Below, one piece after another: positions 1-11,035 of a DNA stretch of 64,000 nt. Below the pieces are notes generated by a model. The model was not told where the DNA came from. It worked only from the letters and a program-made list of their open reading frames with translations, and did not search any database. The stretch comes from Neoceratodus forsteri (taxonomy: Eukaryota > Chordata > Ceratodontiformes > Ceratodontidae). Where the stretch lies: NCBI GenBank assembly GCA_016271365.2, contig CM057455.1, forward strand, positions 1,561,814,501-1,561,878,500, given 5' to 3'. Each line of letters begins with the position of its first letter. Positions within the stretch are counted from its first letter, which is position 1. The translations under genes and the position numbers were made by a program.

Positions 1-56
1 GGCGCAGAGGCGATTAGGCACTCTTGCAATTTCTTTTAAACAGCTAAAACACAGGA
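1..56 (-). mobile_element. LTR fragment cut by window start
   Basis: These bases align with 6838-6897, an internal part of the LTR-like repeat at 6489-6970. The shared stretch ends in acagctaaaacacagga. The similarity stops abruptly at about base 56, so this is a broken copy whose remainder lies outside the window. The strand follows the orientation argued for the 6489-6970 copy. Confidence 0.6.
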
Positions 57-639
57 CCAAGGACCCTGGTTTTCCATTTTTACCACTAACACCAGTAAAA
101 ATCATGGAATCCTGCTTGGTATGCAGATTTTGAATTCTTGTACTGGTGCACCACAGAAATTGCATGTCTCTGCACTTAATCCCTAACATTTCAGCATTGT
201 TTTTATTTTCTCTTTCTATGCCTCCTTATCACATGATCAATCTTCACTTTTCAGAGATCCCTAGGCTATTTATCCTCTAGCTTCTCCTCGGGTATTTCTC
301 GGCAGCTCCTGTGGGCCTGCCCCATCCTGCCTGGGTTGTACCCCCCCCCAGGTAGGAAGGGAGGGGATCCCAGGTCATCTCCTCCATTGTCACTTAGTGT
401 GTGTTGGGTAGCCCAGTTGGTCCCTCATGGAGCTGAATTATGAAGTCTGGGGCAGCTGGGTCCCTTCTATCAGTGGCTGATGTGGGGTGATTATTTCTGG
501 TTTTCTGAGCTCTGTCTCTGAGGGCACCGGCATTCGAGAGGATCCAAAGAAGTAGGGCATGTAGAGACATGCCACTGCTCCAGATTCTGGACACCATCCA
601 CCCCTTTGCACAACCACCTGTAGTCACCCAAGTGGCAGT
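57..639. other. unassigned intergenic DNA
   Basis: No coding pattern, terminal repeat or tandem structure is visible. Short C-rich tracts occur near 340. Confidence 0.5.
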
Positions 640-770
640 AAAGCAGCAGAACCTGCAGCCCACCCTCCCCAGAGAAGGAGAGCAGCCCCAGGGGGTTCTC
701 GATCCTACTCCCCTGGCCAGACCTCCAGCCACCAGAGTTTGCTTCTGACCCCGGGTCGCTGGCATGGCAA
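640..770. repeat. dispersed GC-rich repeat, copy 1
   Basis: This segment resembles 3120-3240, 9430-9560 and 20150-20270. The shared order is a 'ccc..cc.g.gaaggagag' block, then 'ggccagncctccan', then a 'tgaccc/tgaacctgggt' end. The gggtcgc-like end on the opposite strand vaguely recalls a tRNA B box, but no A box is visible, so I do not call it a SINE. The family is not recognised. Confidence 0.45.
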
Positions 771-1650
771 GCAGTAGCACTACTGCATCACCGGCAGGCC
801 AGCCCAGATTTCAGCATCTTAAAATGAATGTTGCTCTGCTATGCATTCTTTCTGCTTTGCTACATATAGAATCAGTAAGGAAACCACCTGCAATGCTTTG
901 TTATAATCAGCCATGCTTCAATTTAGCACCCATGCTTCCCACCAACCTTTCCATCAGATGAGGACTGCTTTCCTTCCTGAAACCACAGTTTTCATTTAGT
1001 TTGTGCCTAAACATCTTCTATTATTTATATTACATTGAATGATACAAAAAAAAAAACACAAGTATAAGCACACATGGGCATGGTGACTGGAAAAGTGGGG
1101 AAAAGTAACCTGAAATTGCTGAGAGTTTTTACAAAACTTGCTGGGAAATTGCAGGAGCTCTACTACAGACCCTAAGTGCTTTACAATAAATCCTTTCCTG
1201 TCTTCTGCAGCATGTATTAGTCAGCATAAACTACTCAGTGAAATACACTGAAACTTGAATATATTTTAAATAGGAAGAAAAAATTATGTTTCTAAAATGA
1301 ATCTTGAATGAATAAGATGTGTTGCCTCTCTTCCAAAACTTAAAAACATCTGCTTCATACAGTGCTAAATAGATTCTATTTAGTGAGCCACAGAAAATCA
1401 ATATTAAATAAATCCAGAATAAACATATTTATCTGTTTCTGGATGTAGAATAATGAAGCCTAATAAAAAGCTATTTACAGTGCTCTGTCAACTATTTACC
1501 CATTTTGGTATAAGAAAAAATAAACAGATGGAGTGGCAAATAATTCAGTTTTAGTAAAATGTTGTAAACTGTTTAGTGTTCATAATTTACACTGTAGGTA
1601 CTGTGCACTGTTATTGAAATCATATATTAAAACATTATATTTGGGTGTTA
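771..1650. other. AT-rich unassigned DNA
   Basis: I see no gene or named repeat. The stretch is AT-rich with short A runs, for example near 1047. Confidence 0.5.
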
Positions 1651-1865
1651 TTATGGCTGGCAGTATAGCCTAGTGGTTAGAATAAAAAAGTGATTGAACT
1701 GGGTACATCCAGCAATCTTGGGTTTGATTCCCACAATCTCCCCACATGCATACTGTGCAGCTCTGGGAAAGTCACTTAACCTCCCCAGTGCTCCTAGGTC
1801 ACCCCTGAAAACAGGTGGTTCTGGTTAGTGGACCTTACCTGGTTTACAAAGAATATAAAAAAAAA
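1651..1865 (+). mobile_element. tRNA-derived SINE (MIR/CORE-like)
   Basis: A Pol III A box (tagcctagtggtta, 1666-1679) and a B box (gggtttgattccc, 1720-1732) lie 50-60 bp apart, as in a tRNA-derived SINE head. Downstream the block 'gggaaagtcacttaacctcc' matches the well-known body motif shared by MIR and related SINEs. An A-rich tail ends near 1865. The copy is old. It was probably mobilised by an L2-type LINE, which is known for MIR but inferred here. Confidence 0.75.
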
Positions 1866-3119
1866 GCCAATATAGGTTTATAGTAGTCAGGGTATCCTGT
1901 AATTTACCTGAGTTTTACTCAGGCTGCAGTGAATTATAGGTAAAGATAATGTTCAGATGCATTTTATGAGTTTTATAAGCTTGTTTTTAGACTTTGGTCA
2001 GGTTTTTATTGTATTCTTTGCATGTGAGTATCTAGGTTGTAGATTGCTGAGTGCAAGGTCACTGTTAGCAACTTACTTATTCAAGTTTATAATCAGCAGG
2101 GCCACCCCAAATCCTCAGTTGTTTGAATGAAAACTAGTCTGAATTAAATTATGTTCACAAGGAAGAAACTGCCTTACCACTTACAACAAGACTTCACAGT
2201 TAGCACCCCATTTAGGTGAATGGGATCATTTGCACCTTTTCTCCCACCTGCTGTTTCAGTCACTTTGGCAACAAAAAGATTTCTGATAGACTGCTTCAAC
2301 AAAAATCATATGTTAAGTGGTGTTTAAGTGTACTTGTGCTTGGCCAGTGGATCTGCTATATGGACCAGTTGCTGTTGACACGCTACCTGCCACTGTATAA
2401 TGCCATTAGGGGTGACTGGGTAGCTGCAAACACAGCCAAGCCAGAAAGCACACTCAATGACACACATAAGTTAAAACCCAAGGGGCTGTATGATGCTGGT
2501 GGGCAGAATGGGGCTCAATTCACATCTGATCTCAGACATGAAAACTGAGAGACAACCTTTTCATGGAGACCAAGTGAAAAAAGCATCCACATGTTTAGGA
2601 GATGCATGATTTTCCATTTGAAGGTCTTCCACCAATCACTTGTGAATTTTTTAAGTGAAGACTCTTTATTTCAAAGAGGCATAATCAGGCAGTTTTTTGC
2701 TTCTACTACTCCAAGGCCATCCACTCCTTCAGGCCTGCCAAGGCCCCCTACCACCACTGCTGAGTCCCGACCACCATTCACTGCCCCTTATTGCTGTGCT
2801 ACTAGGTAACCCAAAGTAACCCTTCATGGGGTGGGCCCCTACCTCTGTGATAGGCTACCAGGGGAGGAAAATCACCCCAAAGGGCTTCTGTGTATCCCAT
2901 GCATGGCAGAGGTAGGAACATACATGTGTGTCTGGGGCTTTGGGCATATGGAGGGACCAGCAGTCTTCCTCCAGTTGGCCAGTGGGTGTTTCCCCATTTT
3001 CTTGGGAGGGTGATGGGCCACATGATGTCAAGTACAAGCTGATGTCTGTCATGCTTCCTCCTGCAGTGAGGGCCAATATGTTGCTGTGCCTCTGGCCTTC
3101 ACCAGAGGCCAGCAAATGT
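1866..3119. other. unassigned DNA
   Basis: There is no recognisable coding potential. The longest frames are short and show no domain. A few GC-rich blocks near 2700-2960 may be decayed repeats. Confidence 0.45.
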
Positions 3120-3240
3120 TGAGCCATGAACCCACCTTCCCTTCCAGGAGAAGGTGAGTGGTCACTGGACACTCGAGCCTTCACCCCCCCGGCCAGGCCT
3201 CCAACACTCAAGTTTGTTCATGAAGCTGGGTCAGCAGTGT
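3120..3240. repeat. dispersed GC-rich repeat, copy 2
   Basis: Same family as 640-770. Its clearest match is the 'ggccaggcctccaacactca' to 'gaagctgggtcagc' end. Confidence 0.45.
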
Positions 3241-3394
3241 CACAGGCAGAAATCCAATTCAGGCAGTTAAATGATAGGAAAAAAAAAAGGTGGTCCTCCT
3301 TAGTGGTGGTGGTTCTGATTAATTGACATCTGAGTTCTAACAAGCAAAGTGACCATGTAACTTGTGCATGTGTGGTGTGGGTGTTGAAGGAGGA

Positions 3395-3825
3395 AGATCA
3401 TAGTGCTGTCACTTCTGCCATCACCCCGAGGGATGGCAACTGCATTGTTGCTACTGCCGTCACACCTGAGGGGCAGGGGCTGTAGTGCTTCTGCCATCAC
3501 CACTGGTGGATCAGGAATGTAGTACTGCTGCTGTCCCACCTGAGGGATGAGGCCCATAGTGCTGATACTACCATCACATCTGAGGAATGGGGACTGTAGT
3601 ACTGCTGCCATTACACCTAAGGGATAGGGACCGCAGTGCTGCTGCTTCTGTCACACCTGAGGGAGGGGGGCCATAGTACTGTTGCTGCTGCCATCATACC
3701 AGAGGGATGGGGGCCATAGTGCTGTTGGTGCTGCCATCACACCTGAGGGATGGGGTCCATAATGCTGCTTATATCACACTTTAGGGATGGGGGCTGTAGT
3801 CCTGCTACTGCCATCATATCTTGTA
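3395..3825 (+). repeat. minisatellite, ~40-bp unit
   Basis: About eleven degenerate copies of a 36-45 bp unit, roughly 'gccatcacacctgagggatg' followed by 'ggggccatagtgctgctgct'. The anchor 'cctgagggatgggg' recurs near 3424, 3464, 3539, 3578, 3614, 3655, 3700, 3741 and 3779. Divergence among units is high, so the array is old. No coding function is supported. Confidence 0.8.
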
Positions 3826-3888
3826 CCTAAATTAACTTAAATTTGTCCAAGGATGGATGATTGTACAACAGTGGAAGTCAAAATGACT

Positions 3889-4131
3889 AAAATGCATGTT
3901 AGCAGAGTTAAAAATTGTTAAATAAAGTACACAAAACCAAACACTGGTAAAACTGGATTTTGGCTTGGCAGACACTGGTAACAATACCGTTTTTTACAAT
4001 GTGCAAAATGGAATTTGCCCTTTCTCAATCCTGGTAAACCAGTGTCCCTGCACAGTACACCTGCCTGGCAGAGGGCATTTAGGCACACCCAAGGAATGTT
4101 TTTAGGAACCCCCATTTGTTGGGGGGTTACA
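3889..4131 (-). mobile_element. LTR-like fragment with TGTAACCCCC terminus
   Basis: Read on the minus strand, it begins TGTAACCCCCC at 4131. The first ~75 bp match the terminus of the 6489-6970 repeat, but similarity then stops, so this is not a simple sister LTR. The purine run agagaagga lies immediately upstream on the minus strand (about 4132-4140) and could be a polypurine tract, which would make this the 3' LTR of a minus-strand element. That assignment is an inference. Confidence 0.5.
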
Positions 4132-4299
4132 TCCTTCTCTGCCTGGAAAAACTTGGCATCCATGTCAAGTCTGCACCTTCACAATAATACTGAAAAGACA
4201 ATTTACTAGGCGATACTATACAAGACAAAGATAATGACTAATTCATCAAAATGTAAACTTATCACATTACTATACTTATTCAGGATACTCCAGATATAT

Positions 4300-4551
4300 T
4301 CTATACTTTCTTCTTCACAGAATGGGTGGTGGACAAGTGGAACACCCTGCCAGAGGAAGTGGTGGGGGCTGAAACAATCACAGGATTTAAGAATGCATGG
4401 GATAGACATAAAGGAATTCTGGAGGTCAGGGGTAAGGGGCAACAGACTTCTGGAAAACATAAACTGAACTTACAAGCTCAAATGGGCAGACTGGGTGGGC
4501 CATAGGCCCTTATCTGCCAACACTGTCTATGTATCTATGTATCTATGTATA
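4300..4551 (+). mobile_element. CR1 LINE 3' end
   Basis: Translation from about 4309 gives the CR1 ORF2 C-terminal signature FFTEWVVDKWNTLPEEVVGA, then ITGFKNAWDRHKG. This is followed by a short 3' UTR with 'agactgggtgggccata' and a terminal microsatellite (tatctatg)n at 4526-4550. CR1 elements are 5'-truncated non-LTR retrotransposons that end in such short repeats. Only the last ~250 bp survive. Confidence 0.85.
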
Positions 4552-4718
4552 GTAACAGCAGTTATGTATTTTTCCTACACTTAGTATTACTATACTTATT
4601 TACATTATTGCTTCCTATATTCTAAATACAGATGGGGCCCATCCCTATCATCTGTGACAATGGCGGGAACCCAGTTGGTGCCAAATTTTTCAGCAGAGTC
4701 AAACATTGGTAACTTCGG

Positions 4719-4775
4719 TCACTAGAGGGCACTAATCCCAGTGGTGCCTCCAAGATGTAACCTCTAGGTGGCGCT
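4719..4775 (+). promoter_or_regulatory. CTCF-like motif pair
   Basis: 'tcactagagggcac' (4719-4732) and 'cctctaggtggcgct' (4761-4775) both resemble the vertebrate CTCF core CCANNAGRKGGCR. A weaker inverse match, 'cccttctagtgg', is near 4927. The match is visual only and binding is not shown. Confidence 0.35.
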
Positions 4776-5984
4776 ATCCCAAGGGCTACTGCCCCTGCCT
4801 GCTGGGCTAGCAGCAGGTTGAGAGGCCTGGGTACTGAAACTGGTGCCACCACCCAGAGGTTAGTGTTGTTAGTGGTCAAGCTAACCTGGGCACAGTCCTC
4901 TGGGACACTGTAACCCCCTCTGTCCCTTCTAGTGGTCATAACAATATACAGAAATCACTTTTGCAATGCCCCTTATTCACCATGCAAGCACCCACACTGT
5001 TTTCACTTACCACCAGAGCTGGTTCCACCAGTTTGACCCTGGAGACCCCCTGTAAAACAAGGTCAGGCACAGCAAACAACAACAGTACAGTGCTTTCAAT
5101 ACAAACTGGAACCACAGTCAGGTTAAATGCAAAAAGAGTTAGATCTGATTTATTCAGGGGACTTGAACAAGGAAGGGGCATAATCAGGTTGATTGGCTTA
5201 AAGACTAAATCAATCAGACAGTTATGCATGCACTTCAGAGACCCTACACAGTCATACACTCTATGTACCCAGGTAGGAGAAAGGTGGGCTAGCCAGGAAC
5301 GTTGCCCGGGACAGGTCTGCATTGTAGCTGGTTGGGTCCCTGTGATGGAAGAAAGCAACGTGTACAACACACACTATTTGTTATCTGGAGCCAGAGGGCT
5401 CAGTTCGTGAAGGAAAAGACAACAAGGCAATCAGATGACAACACTTTAGATTTCGCTGTTTTTGCAGGAAGCTTCCCTGATGTGTGCTCATGCTACCCAA
5501 TACAGGACACAGGCAGGATGAAATCAAGACTGCAGGTTGTTGAGCTGGAGTGCCAGGAGAAGCAGGGCCCACACGAATCACTGAGCTGTCATTCCTGTTC
5601 AAGGCATTGAGAAGGGGGCTGATCCCTGGGCAGGTCTCTCATCGATGACTTTCTCTGTGTAGCGGGTAGTCTGGCTGGGCCAGTGTGGCAAGGCCCAGGC
5701 CAAATGGAGAAGAATACGGATTCAGTCTGTTGGGGCTGGATGCAGCGTCCAGCAAGCAGAACACAGTTCAGCACACAGTGGGGAACCAAATCACGACCCA
5801 GTATCAGCACACAGCACATTTACATGTAAGGAAACTCCACTGTACCAGGCAAATGGCTCTCTGGTCACAATTACAGAGTCTCTGCACAAACTGTGATGTC
5901 AGAGGTGGCTGTAGATCCTGACAGGCTGATCGCATTCAGCAAATCTTCAGTCTTGTTCAGGTTGACAGCCTGGTCACAGTTCTG

Positions 5985-6385
5985 TGGCTTATCTTGCTCT
6001 TCACAATTCGGGTTCAGTCTGAATAGACTTCAATTTCCCTCTCAGAGACAGCAGGCAGACAGGCAGGCCAAAACTCAGCCCCGTGACAGTTCTCCTGCAC
6101 TAATCTATGCAGGAATGCAGCTCGACTATCTCGAGCTGTTCACCCTTTCACTTCCCAACTCAGACTGACTTCTGCTTGTCATGCCCATGAATTGTGGCAC
6201 AATGAAATGGCTCAGAGACGTGGTCCGAACTAGAGCTTCTCTCATCTCTCGATGCAAGAGAGCTGAAGGCAGGCAGGCCAGACTCAGCCTTCCTGCCAAG
6301 TCCCCACACTACCCCGTGGGGCAGCAGCTCCTCGAGCTGGAGCTGCTCACTCTTCCAGTTCCAACTCACTTCTGCCTCTCTGCTA
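5985..6385. repeat. ~200-bp imperfect tandem duplication
   Basis: The blocks around 6040-6165 and 6260-6380 share 'gcaggcaggcca', a '...cagcc' stretch, a 'cagctcg/cctcgagctg' palindrome and a 'tccaactca..ctgacttctgc' end. They are two diverged copies about 200-220 bp apart. Confidence 0.5.
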
Positions 6386-6488
6386 CTGGCAGCCTGGGGG
6401 ATTTCCCATCATTCCATATGTTGAATTGATTGATCCATCTGTCTGTCAAAGTGAGGGCTACCCCTCCAGGTTTGTTTTGGCACCAAAA

Positions 6489-6970
6489 TGCAAAAATTAC
6501 AATTCCTACAAAATTTTGCTCCCACAAGATCCCTGGGACAGGCTCCATTTTAGAGTCCCCAAAGGTACCGATTGGAGCCATCTGGCATTCCCAAACCAAA
6601 ATGGTGGTGTAATACATAATTTCCATGCTGCAAAGAAGGCAGGTTAGACAAACTCCAATACTATTGCCATTAAAACAGTAAACAGTTACAGATTCAAATA
6701 AAGCTCTCTCTCTGCGCAATTCACGATGGCAGAACAGAGGAACCACACTGAAGCCCGGGCAGGATTCGAGCCTAGACACACTCAGCCACTACCCAGAACA
6801 ATTACACACTGCAAAATAGGCAACTCTTAAAGAGACAGGCATAGAGGCAATTAGGAACTCTCATGCCATTTCTTTTTAAACAGCTAAAACACAGGACACC
6901 TGCCTGGCAGGGGGCATTAGGCACACCCAAGGAAGGTTTTTAGTAACCCTCATTTGTAGGGGGGGTTACA
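6489..6970 (-). mobile_element. probable LTR (482 bp)
   Basis: On the minus strand the repeat starts TGTAACCCCCC and ends TGCA at 6489. It is followed by 'ttttggtgccaaaac', which resembles a retroelement primer-binding site. Parts recur at 1-56 and, for the first 75 bp, at 4057-4131. The TG..CA ends and the PBS-like sequence support a 5' LTR on the minus strand. An AATAAA on the plus strand near 6698 is the main argument for the opposite orientation. No coding region is associated. Confidence 0.5.
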
Positions 6971-6999
6971 TAAGGACATATAGGGTAACACAAGTAACT

Positions 7000-7256
7000 C
7001 TACTCCTGGTGTCTGACATCTTTACTTAATTTCAATGAAGATCCTGTGCTGGGAGGGAGGGAAAGGGAGAGGGTCGATGGGGAGTGGGGGGATTAGTATG
7101 ATAGTGGGAGTGTTAATAAAGTTAGAGTTAGGAGCCAATGTAACCTATGGCTAGCATGTTCCAAACGTATGTTTTGTTCACTGTGATATAGCCATGTAAT
7201 ACCCTATTGGGATTACTTGAAAATAACAAATAAAGTATATTGAATTAAAAAAAAAA
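7000..7256 (+). mobile_element. LINE (L1-like) 3' UTR with poly(A)
   Basis: A G-rich stretch (gggagggagggaaagggaga), an AT-rich 3' part and two AATAAA signals end in a pure A tail at about 7246-7256. This arrangement is typical of L1-type 3' UTRs. No ORF2 sequence is preserved, so the family is an inference. Confidence 0.5.
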
Positions 7257-7257
7257 A

Positions 7258-7510
7258 TGAAAAGTGCCTTGGGCTCTTTTACTTCTACTTGGACACCCAC
7301 CAGGACAGCACGAACACCAGGATGGGCAGAAGGGATCTCACTTTAACATCTCTTCCGAAGGACAGCACACCCCAACAATACAGCACCCCCCTAATACTGC
7401 ACTTGGGTACGAACATTTAGGAATGAGCCCAGTCCCGGCGTTGGACTAGAATCCATGACCTTCTGGCCCAGAGGCAAATGTGCTACCAACTGAGCTACGC
7501 TGACAGCCCT
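7258..7510 (-). mobile_element. tRNA-derived SINE
   Basis: On the minus strand the head reads 'tagctcagttggtagc' (A box, 7482-7497), then 'ggattctagtcc' (B box, 7443-7454). Both are close to Pol III promoter consensus and correctly spaced. The same family recurs at 22935-23020, sharing 'ctggcccagaggca' and 'tgctaccaactga'. The tail abuts the poly(A) at 7256. Confidence 0.75.
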
Positions 7511-8689
7511 CCTGCCTATTCCCCCTAGGCCCCTCACTCAGGGCACCTGTGTCTGGTGGATGGGCATATCCACTGCATAGTTACCACTGCCTGCATCCCA
7601 CATGGAATTCAAAATAAATAATCTTGCAGACAAATCATCTGTGACTGGATTTTTCTGTTGGTGCCTGCTAGTTCTGGTTTTCAGAGGTGCTGTTGTTCTC
7701 TGCATCTTGACTTAACCCTGGGAGTGCTCCTCACCTCAGCTAGCACCCAGATCTTACACTGGAGAGCATTTCCTGCTTATTCCCCCCTGGAATAATCAGT
7801 TGGCATTCCAGACTGGTGACATGTCTCACCCAATTAGTGACCTGCTTATAGTGGCTGCAGCTGTACCCCTCCTGTCCTCTACAGGCAGGGCACCATATGT
7901 CACACAGCCCTTCCATTCTCCTTGGTGATCTACCTCTAAATTTAGACTATTAATGTACCTGATCATGGAATGCTCCTGAAGGGGGTGGGTGACCATCCAA
8001 AATACCTTGTTCTGCTGAGCTCTACACTGACTGTTTTTTGGCCCCTTCACCTGATCTCTTGGCTAACCTCATACACTTAGTTTACTGGCTCTGTATGCTG
8101 ACTAGATACCCCTGCCAAAGCCAGATCCAGACCTTGCTTAGAAAATAATTACCACTGACCTAGCCACAGACATCAGGGCAGGATACAGCCCTTTAATATT
8201 GAATCTTAACTATGGCTGTTCTGGTTGGTCCCAGTTACTTTGCATAATTTACCTGCTTTTTGAAGGCCTCCTCACTTCTGCTGGCAGTGACTCAGTTCAT
8301 GTGTTTGTAATAATCTTTTTTTTTTCATTTTGGGTCCCTTTTAATGTTTACTTTCCTTCCACTCAGTAATCATTGTTAGGCTCTAAGCATAACTAGCAGC
8401 TTCTCTTGGAGTCATGTATACTTTTGTGCACATTTTAAAGGGAGGATAGCCCCAAAAGCACTAAACTTGGAATTAGGTCCAGTAGATCCCCAGTAAGTAT
8501 CATGCTAAAACTCAGATCTCTATGTTACTGTACTTCATTTAAAACTAACAGCCCTTTGTCTAAGTCTGATTTCACTGCCGGTTAACAAAGCAAGATTCAG
8601 AGAAAAGCTGCTGCTGATGTCGTGTGATGTCAGCAAGGGCACTCACTGCCAACAACACTTCAGAATCATTGCCTCATACAAATTTTTCA
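7511..8689. other. unassigned DNA
   Basis: Nothing recognisable on either strand apart from a short T run near 8317. Confidence 0.5.
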
Positions 8690-9045
8690 CCACCAATCAC
8701 AGCATTTATACTTTTCATCTCTCCTGAACTTTATGCTCTGTTCCTCTTCAGAAATGTTCTGCCTGTATCCTTTTTAAAATCAGCATCTCTGCTCCTCCCA
8801 GAATTTGTGCCACATGATTCTGCCACATTTTGAACCCTACAGCCTCCAGATGCTGGCTCTTTATATCCCTGCCTAAATGCTTACTCCACAGCTCTTCTAA
8901 AATCTGTTCACCAAAAACCTCCCAATTTGTCCCCATAGCACCCTGAATCCTTTCAAAACTGTACTCTGCACTTCTTCAAAAAAAATCACTCCACACACCA
9001 CTCCCAGAGTGTGTGGTTGCATCCCTCCTTAACTTTTTTTTTAAA
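8690..9045 (+). repeat. ~25-bp minisatellite, first block
   Basis: Degenerate copies of a unit near aaaatttgtgccccacacccctccc, for example 'agaatttgtgccacat' near 8800 and 'ccaatttgtccccat' near 8920. The same orientation resumes at about 9650, so 9046-9649 appears to interrupt one array. Confidence 0.7.
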
Positions 9046-9649
9046 TCTCTATTTAACCCTCCTACATCCTACTGATCCCAACCCTACGGGAGTGCCAAGG
9101 ATTAATCCCCTTGCCTCTCTCACCCTGCACGATACTTACCACCCAGTCCCCATGTAGCTGTGGATTCCCCCCGAGCAGGGCCGAGGTGGGGTGGCAGACA
9201 CCCTGATACTGTAAGTGGCGTCAAATTGGGGGTAGTCAGGTAGGCGAGGGCATATTGGGGGCATGCTCTGGGCACTCCGTCTTCCCGGTATCCGCAGGCA
9301 TTTTTCATGCTTTCCTAAGGAGGAGTGGCATGCCCCTACACCAAGGTATTGCTCCCGGTGTCACCACTCCCCATCCCCAACATCAATTCTGTGCCTGCCA
9401 TACCCCCGGCTTCTGCCAGGGGCCAATGGGGCACTGAGTATGGATCCCTCTCCCACCCAGGAGAGGAGAGCTGTCCTCCAGATGCTCAATCCACTCCTTC
9501 CCCTGCTGACCCCCAACGTCCCAGGTTCACTACCTAACCTGGGTCGACAGTGTGGCGCGAGGTGTGGCGTCCAGCACCTCAACCCTCAGCACCACTGGGC
9601 CTGCCTATCCCTCTTTAATTTTACACACTGCACCTGTATTGAGTTTACC
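9046..9649. other. GC-rich insertion in the minisatellite
   Basis: This block lacks the 25-bp unit, is GC- and CpG-richer than its flanks, and contains a copy of the dispersed repeat at about 9430-9560. It probably inserted into the array. No target duplication could be defined. Confidence 0.5.
9430..9560. repeat. dispersed GC-rich repeat, copy 3
   Basis: Aligns with 640-770, 3120-3240 and 20150-20270 through the 'aggagaggagagc' block and the terminal 'ggttcactacctaacctggg'. Confidence 0.45.
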
Positions 9650-11035
9650 CTCTAAAAAATTGCATCCCCCTCAAAATTAGTGCCCACACTCCTGCTGCAT
9701 TTTGTGCTGCTACCCTTTTCCAATTTGGCTGTGCACCTCTCTGAAAAAAGTAATCCATTCATTCCCAGAATCTGCAGCTGAAGACTTCCAGAAATGTGTG
9801 TCCCACATCCCTTCTCAAAATTTATACCCACACTTCTAGCAAATTTTGGCCCCTTATCCCTCCCAAAAGTTGTACTCCACACCAAGCTTGAACTTTTCAC
9901 CTTGCACTCCTCTTAAAATTTCTGCCCCATAACATCCCAAAATTAGTGCCTTGCTCTCCTCCCAAATGTCAGGCCCTGTACCCCACACCCCTCCCTAAAT
10001 ATGCCCCCATATCCCTCCTAAAATGTACTCCCCCACCCCTCCCAAAATTGGAGCCCCATTATCCTCCTGAAATGTGCAACCATTCCAAAATGAGTGACAT
10101 GCACCTCTAATGCAATTTAAATCCTTAATCTTCCTGAAACTTGTAACAGACTCCCTTCTTGACAGTTATGCCCTAGAAATTGTCATCCTGCAACCTCCAA
10201 AATGTTGTGTCCTGTACTTCTTAAATTAGCACCTCATGGTGCTCCCATAATTTGTACCCTTTCCTGTCCCACAATTTGCACCCTTCCCACAATTTTACCC
10301 ATTTTTATTCCCAATACTTGCATCGCTCTCAAAATTTGTAACCTGTTCTACTCCCCAAATCTATGCCACACACCACTCCAAAAATGTGCAGTCCTGTTCC
10401 TCTCCTAAAATGTGCAGCCCTTCACCTCTTGAATTTATAACCCATTTCCCCCTTGAAATTTGTGCGCTACTCCCCAGCTGAAATTCACAGCTCATACTCT
10501 TTCTGAAATTTGTGCCCTGTAGCCCTCCCAAAATGCCATGCTTCCCTCCCACAAATTATATCTTGTGCCACTCTTGACATTTTCACCAAATTCCCTTCCT
10601 TAAATTGTACCTGCACCCCTCATGTAATTTGCACCCCATTCTTGTCTTGAAATTTGTGCCCCATCTCTTCTAATATCTGTAGCCTACTCTGCTACAGAAA
10701 TTGCCACCCCATAACCCCAAACTTTATACCCACATCTCTCCCTAAATTTGCATTCTGCACCCATCCCAGGATTTATACCCCATACCCCTACTGAGAATTG
10801 TGCACCACATCCCTCCTAAAATTTACATCCACTACAGTCTTGAAATTTGTACCCTCACTAGTTGTGATATTTATGCCCCACAACCCTCTTTTAATTTGCA
10901 CCCACCTCCCCCCACAAATCTACATCACCCCTAAATTTGCTCCTGTTTTTCTCCTTATACTTGTATCCCAAACCATCCCAAAATTTGTGTCACTGTCTCT
11001 CAGAGGATTCAGTACCACATCCTCCAAAAAAATGG
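9650..11035 (+). repeat. ~25-bp minisatellite, second block
   Basis: More than fifty degenerate units. A clean run is at 10742-10900, where aaatttgca, ggatttata, gaattgtgc, aaatttaca and gaaatttgt recur every 24-25 bp, separated by acccctccc-like tracts. Apparent reading frames through it are artefacts of the 25-bp period. Confidence 0.85.

Larger units (their letters stand above)
4552..6488 (-). other. possible internal region of a decayed LTR element
   Basis: The segment lies between two repeats with the same TGTAACC terminus, but no gag, protease, RT or integrase motif could be read on either strand. Three CTCF-like motifs occur near 4719-4935, and a ~200-bp duplication occupies 5985-6385. 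It may be a non-autonomous internal region or unrelated DNA. Confidence 0.3.

Noticed and set aside
3360..3830. Regular spaced repeat considered as CRISPR array
   Set aside because: Units are contiguous and diverged with no spacers, in eukaryotic DNA. It is a minisatellite.
4936..5410. Overlapping 144- and 149-codon frames on opposite strands
   Set aside because: Neither shows domain motifs, signal peptide logic or codon pattern. Probably chance frames in a decayed element.
7441..7510. Possible tRNA gene on the minus strand
   Set aside because: A and B boxes are present but the acceptor and anticodon stems do not close, and the family is repeated at 22.9 kb. It is a SINE head.
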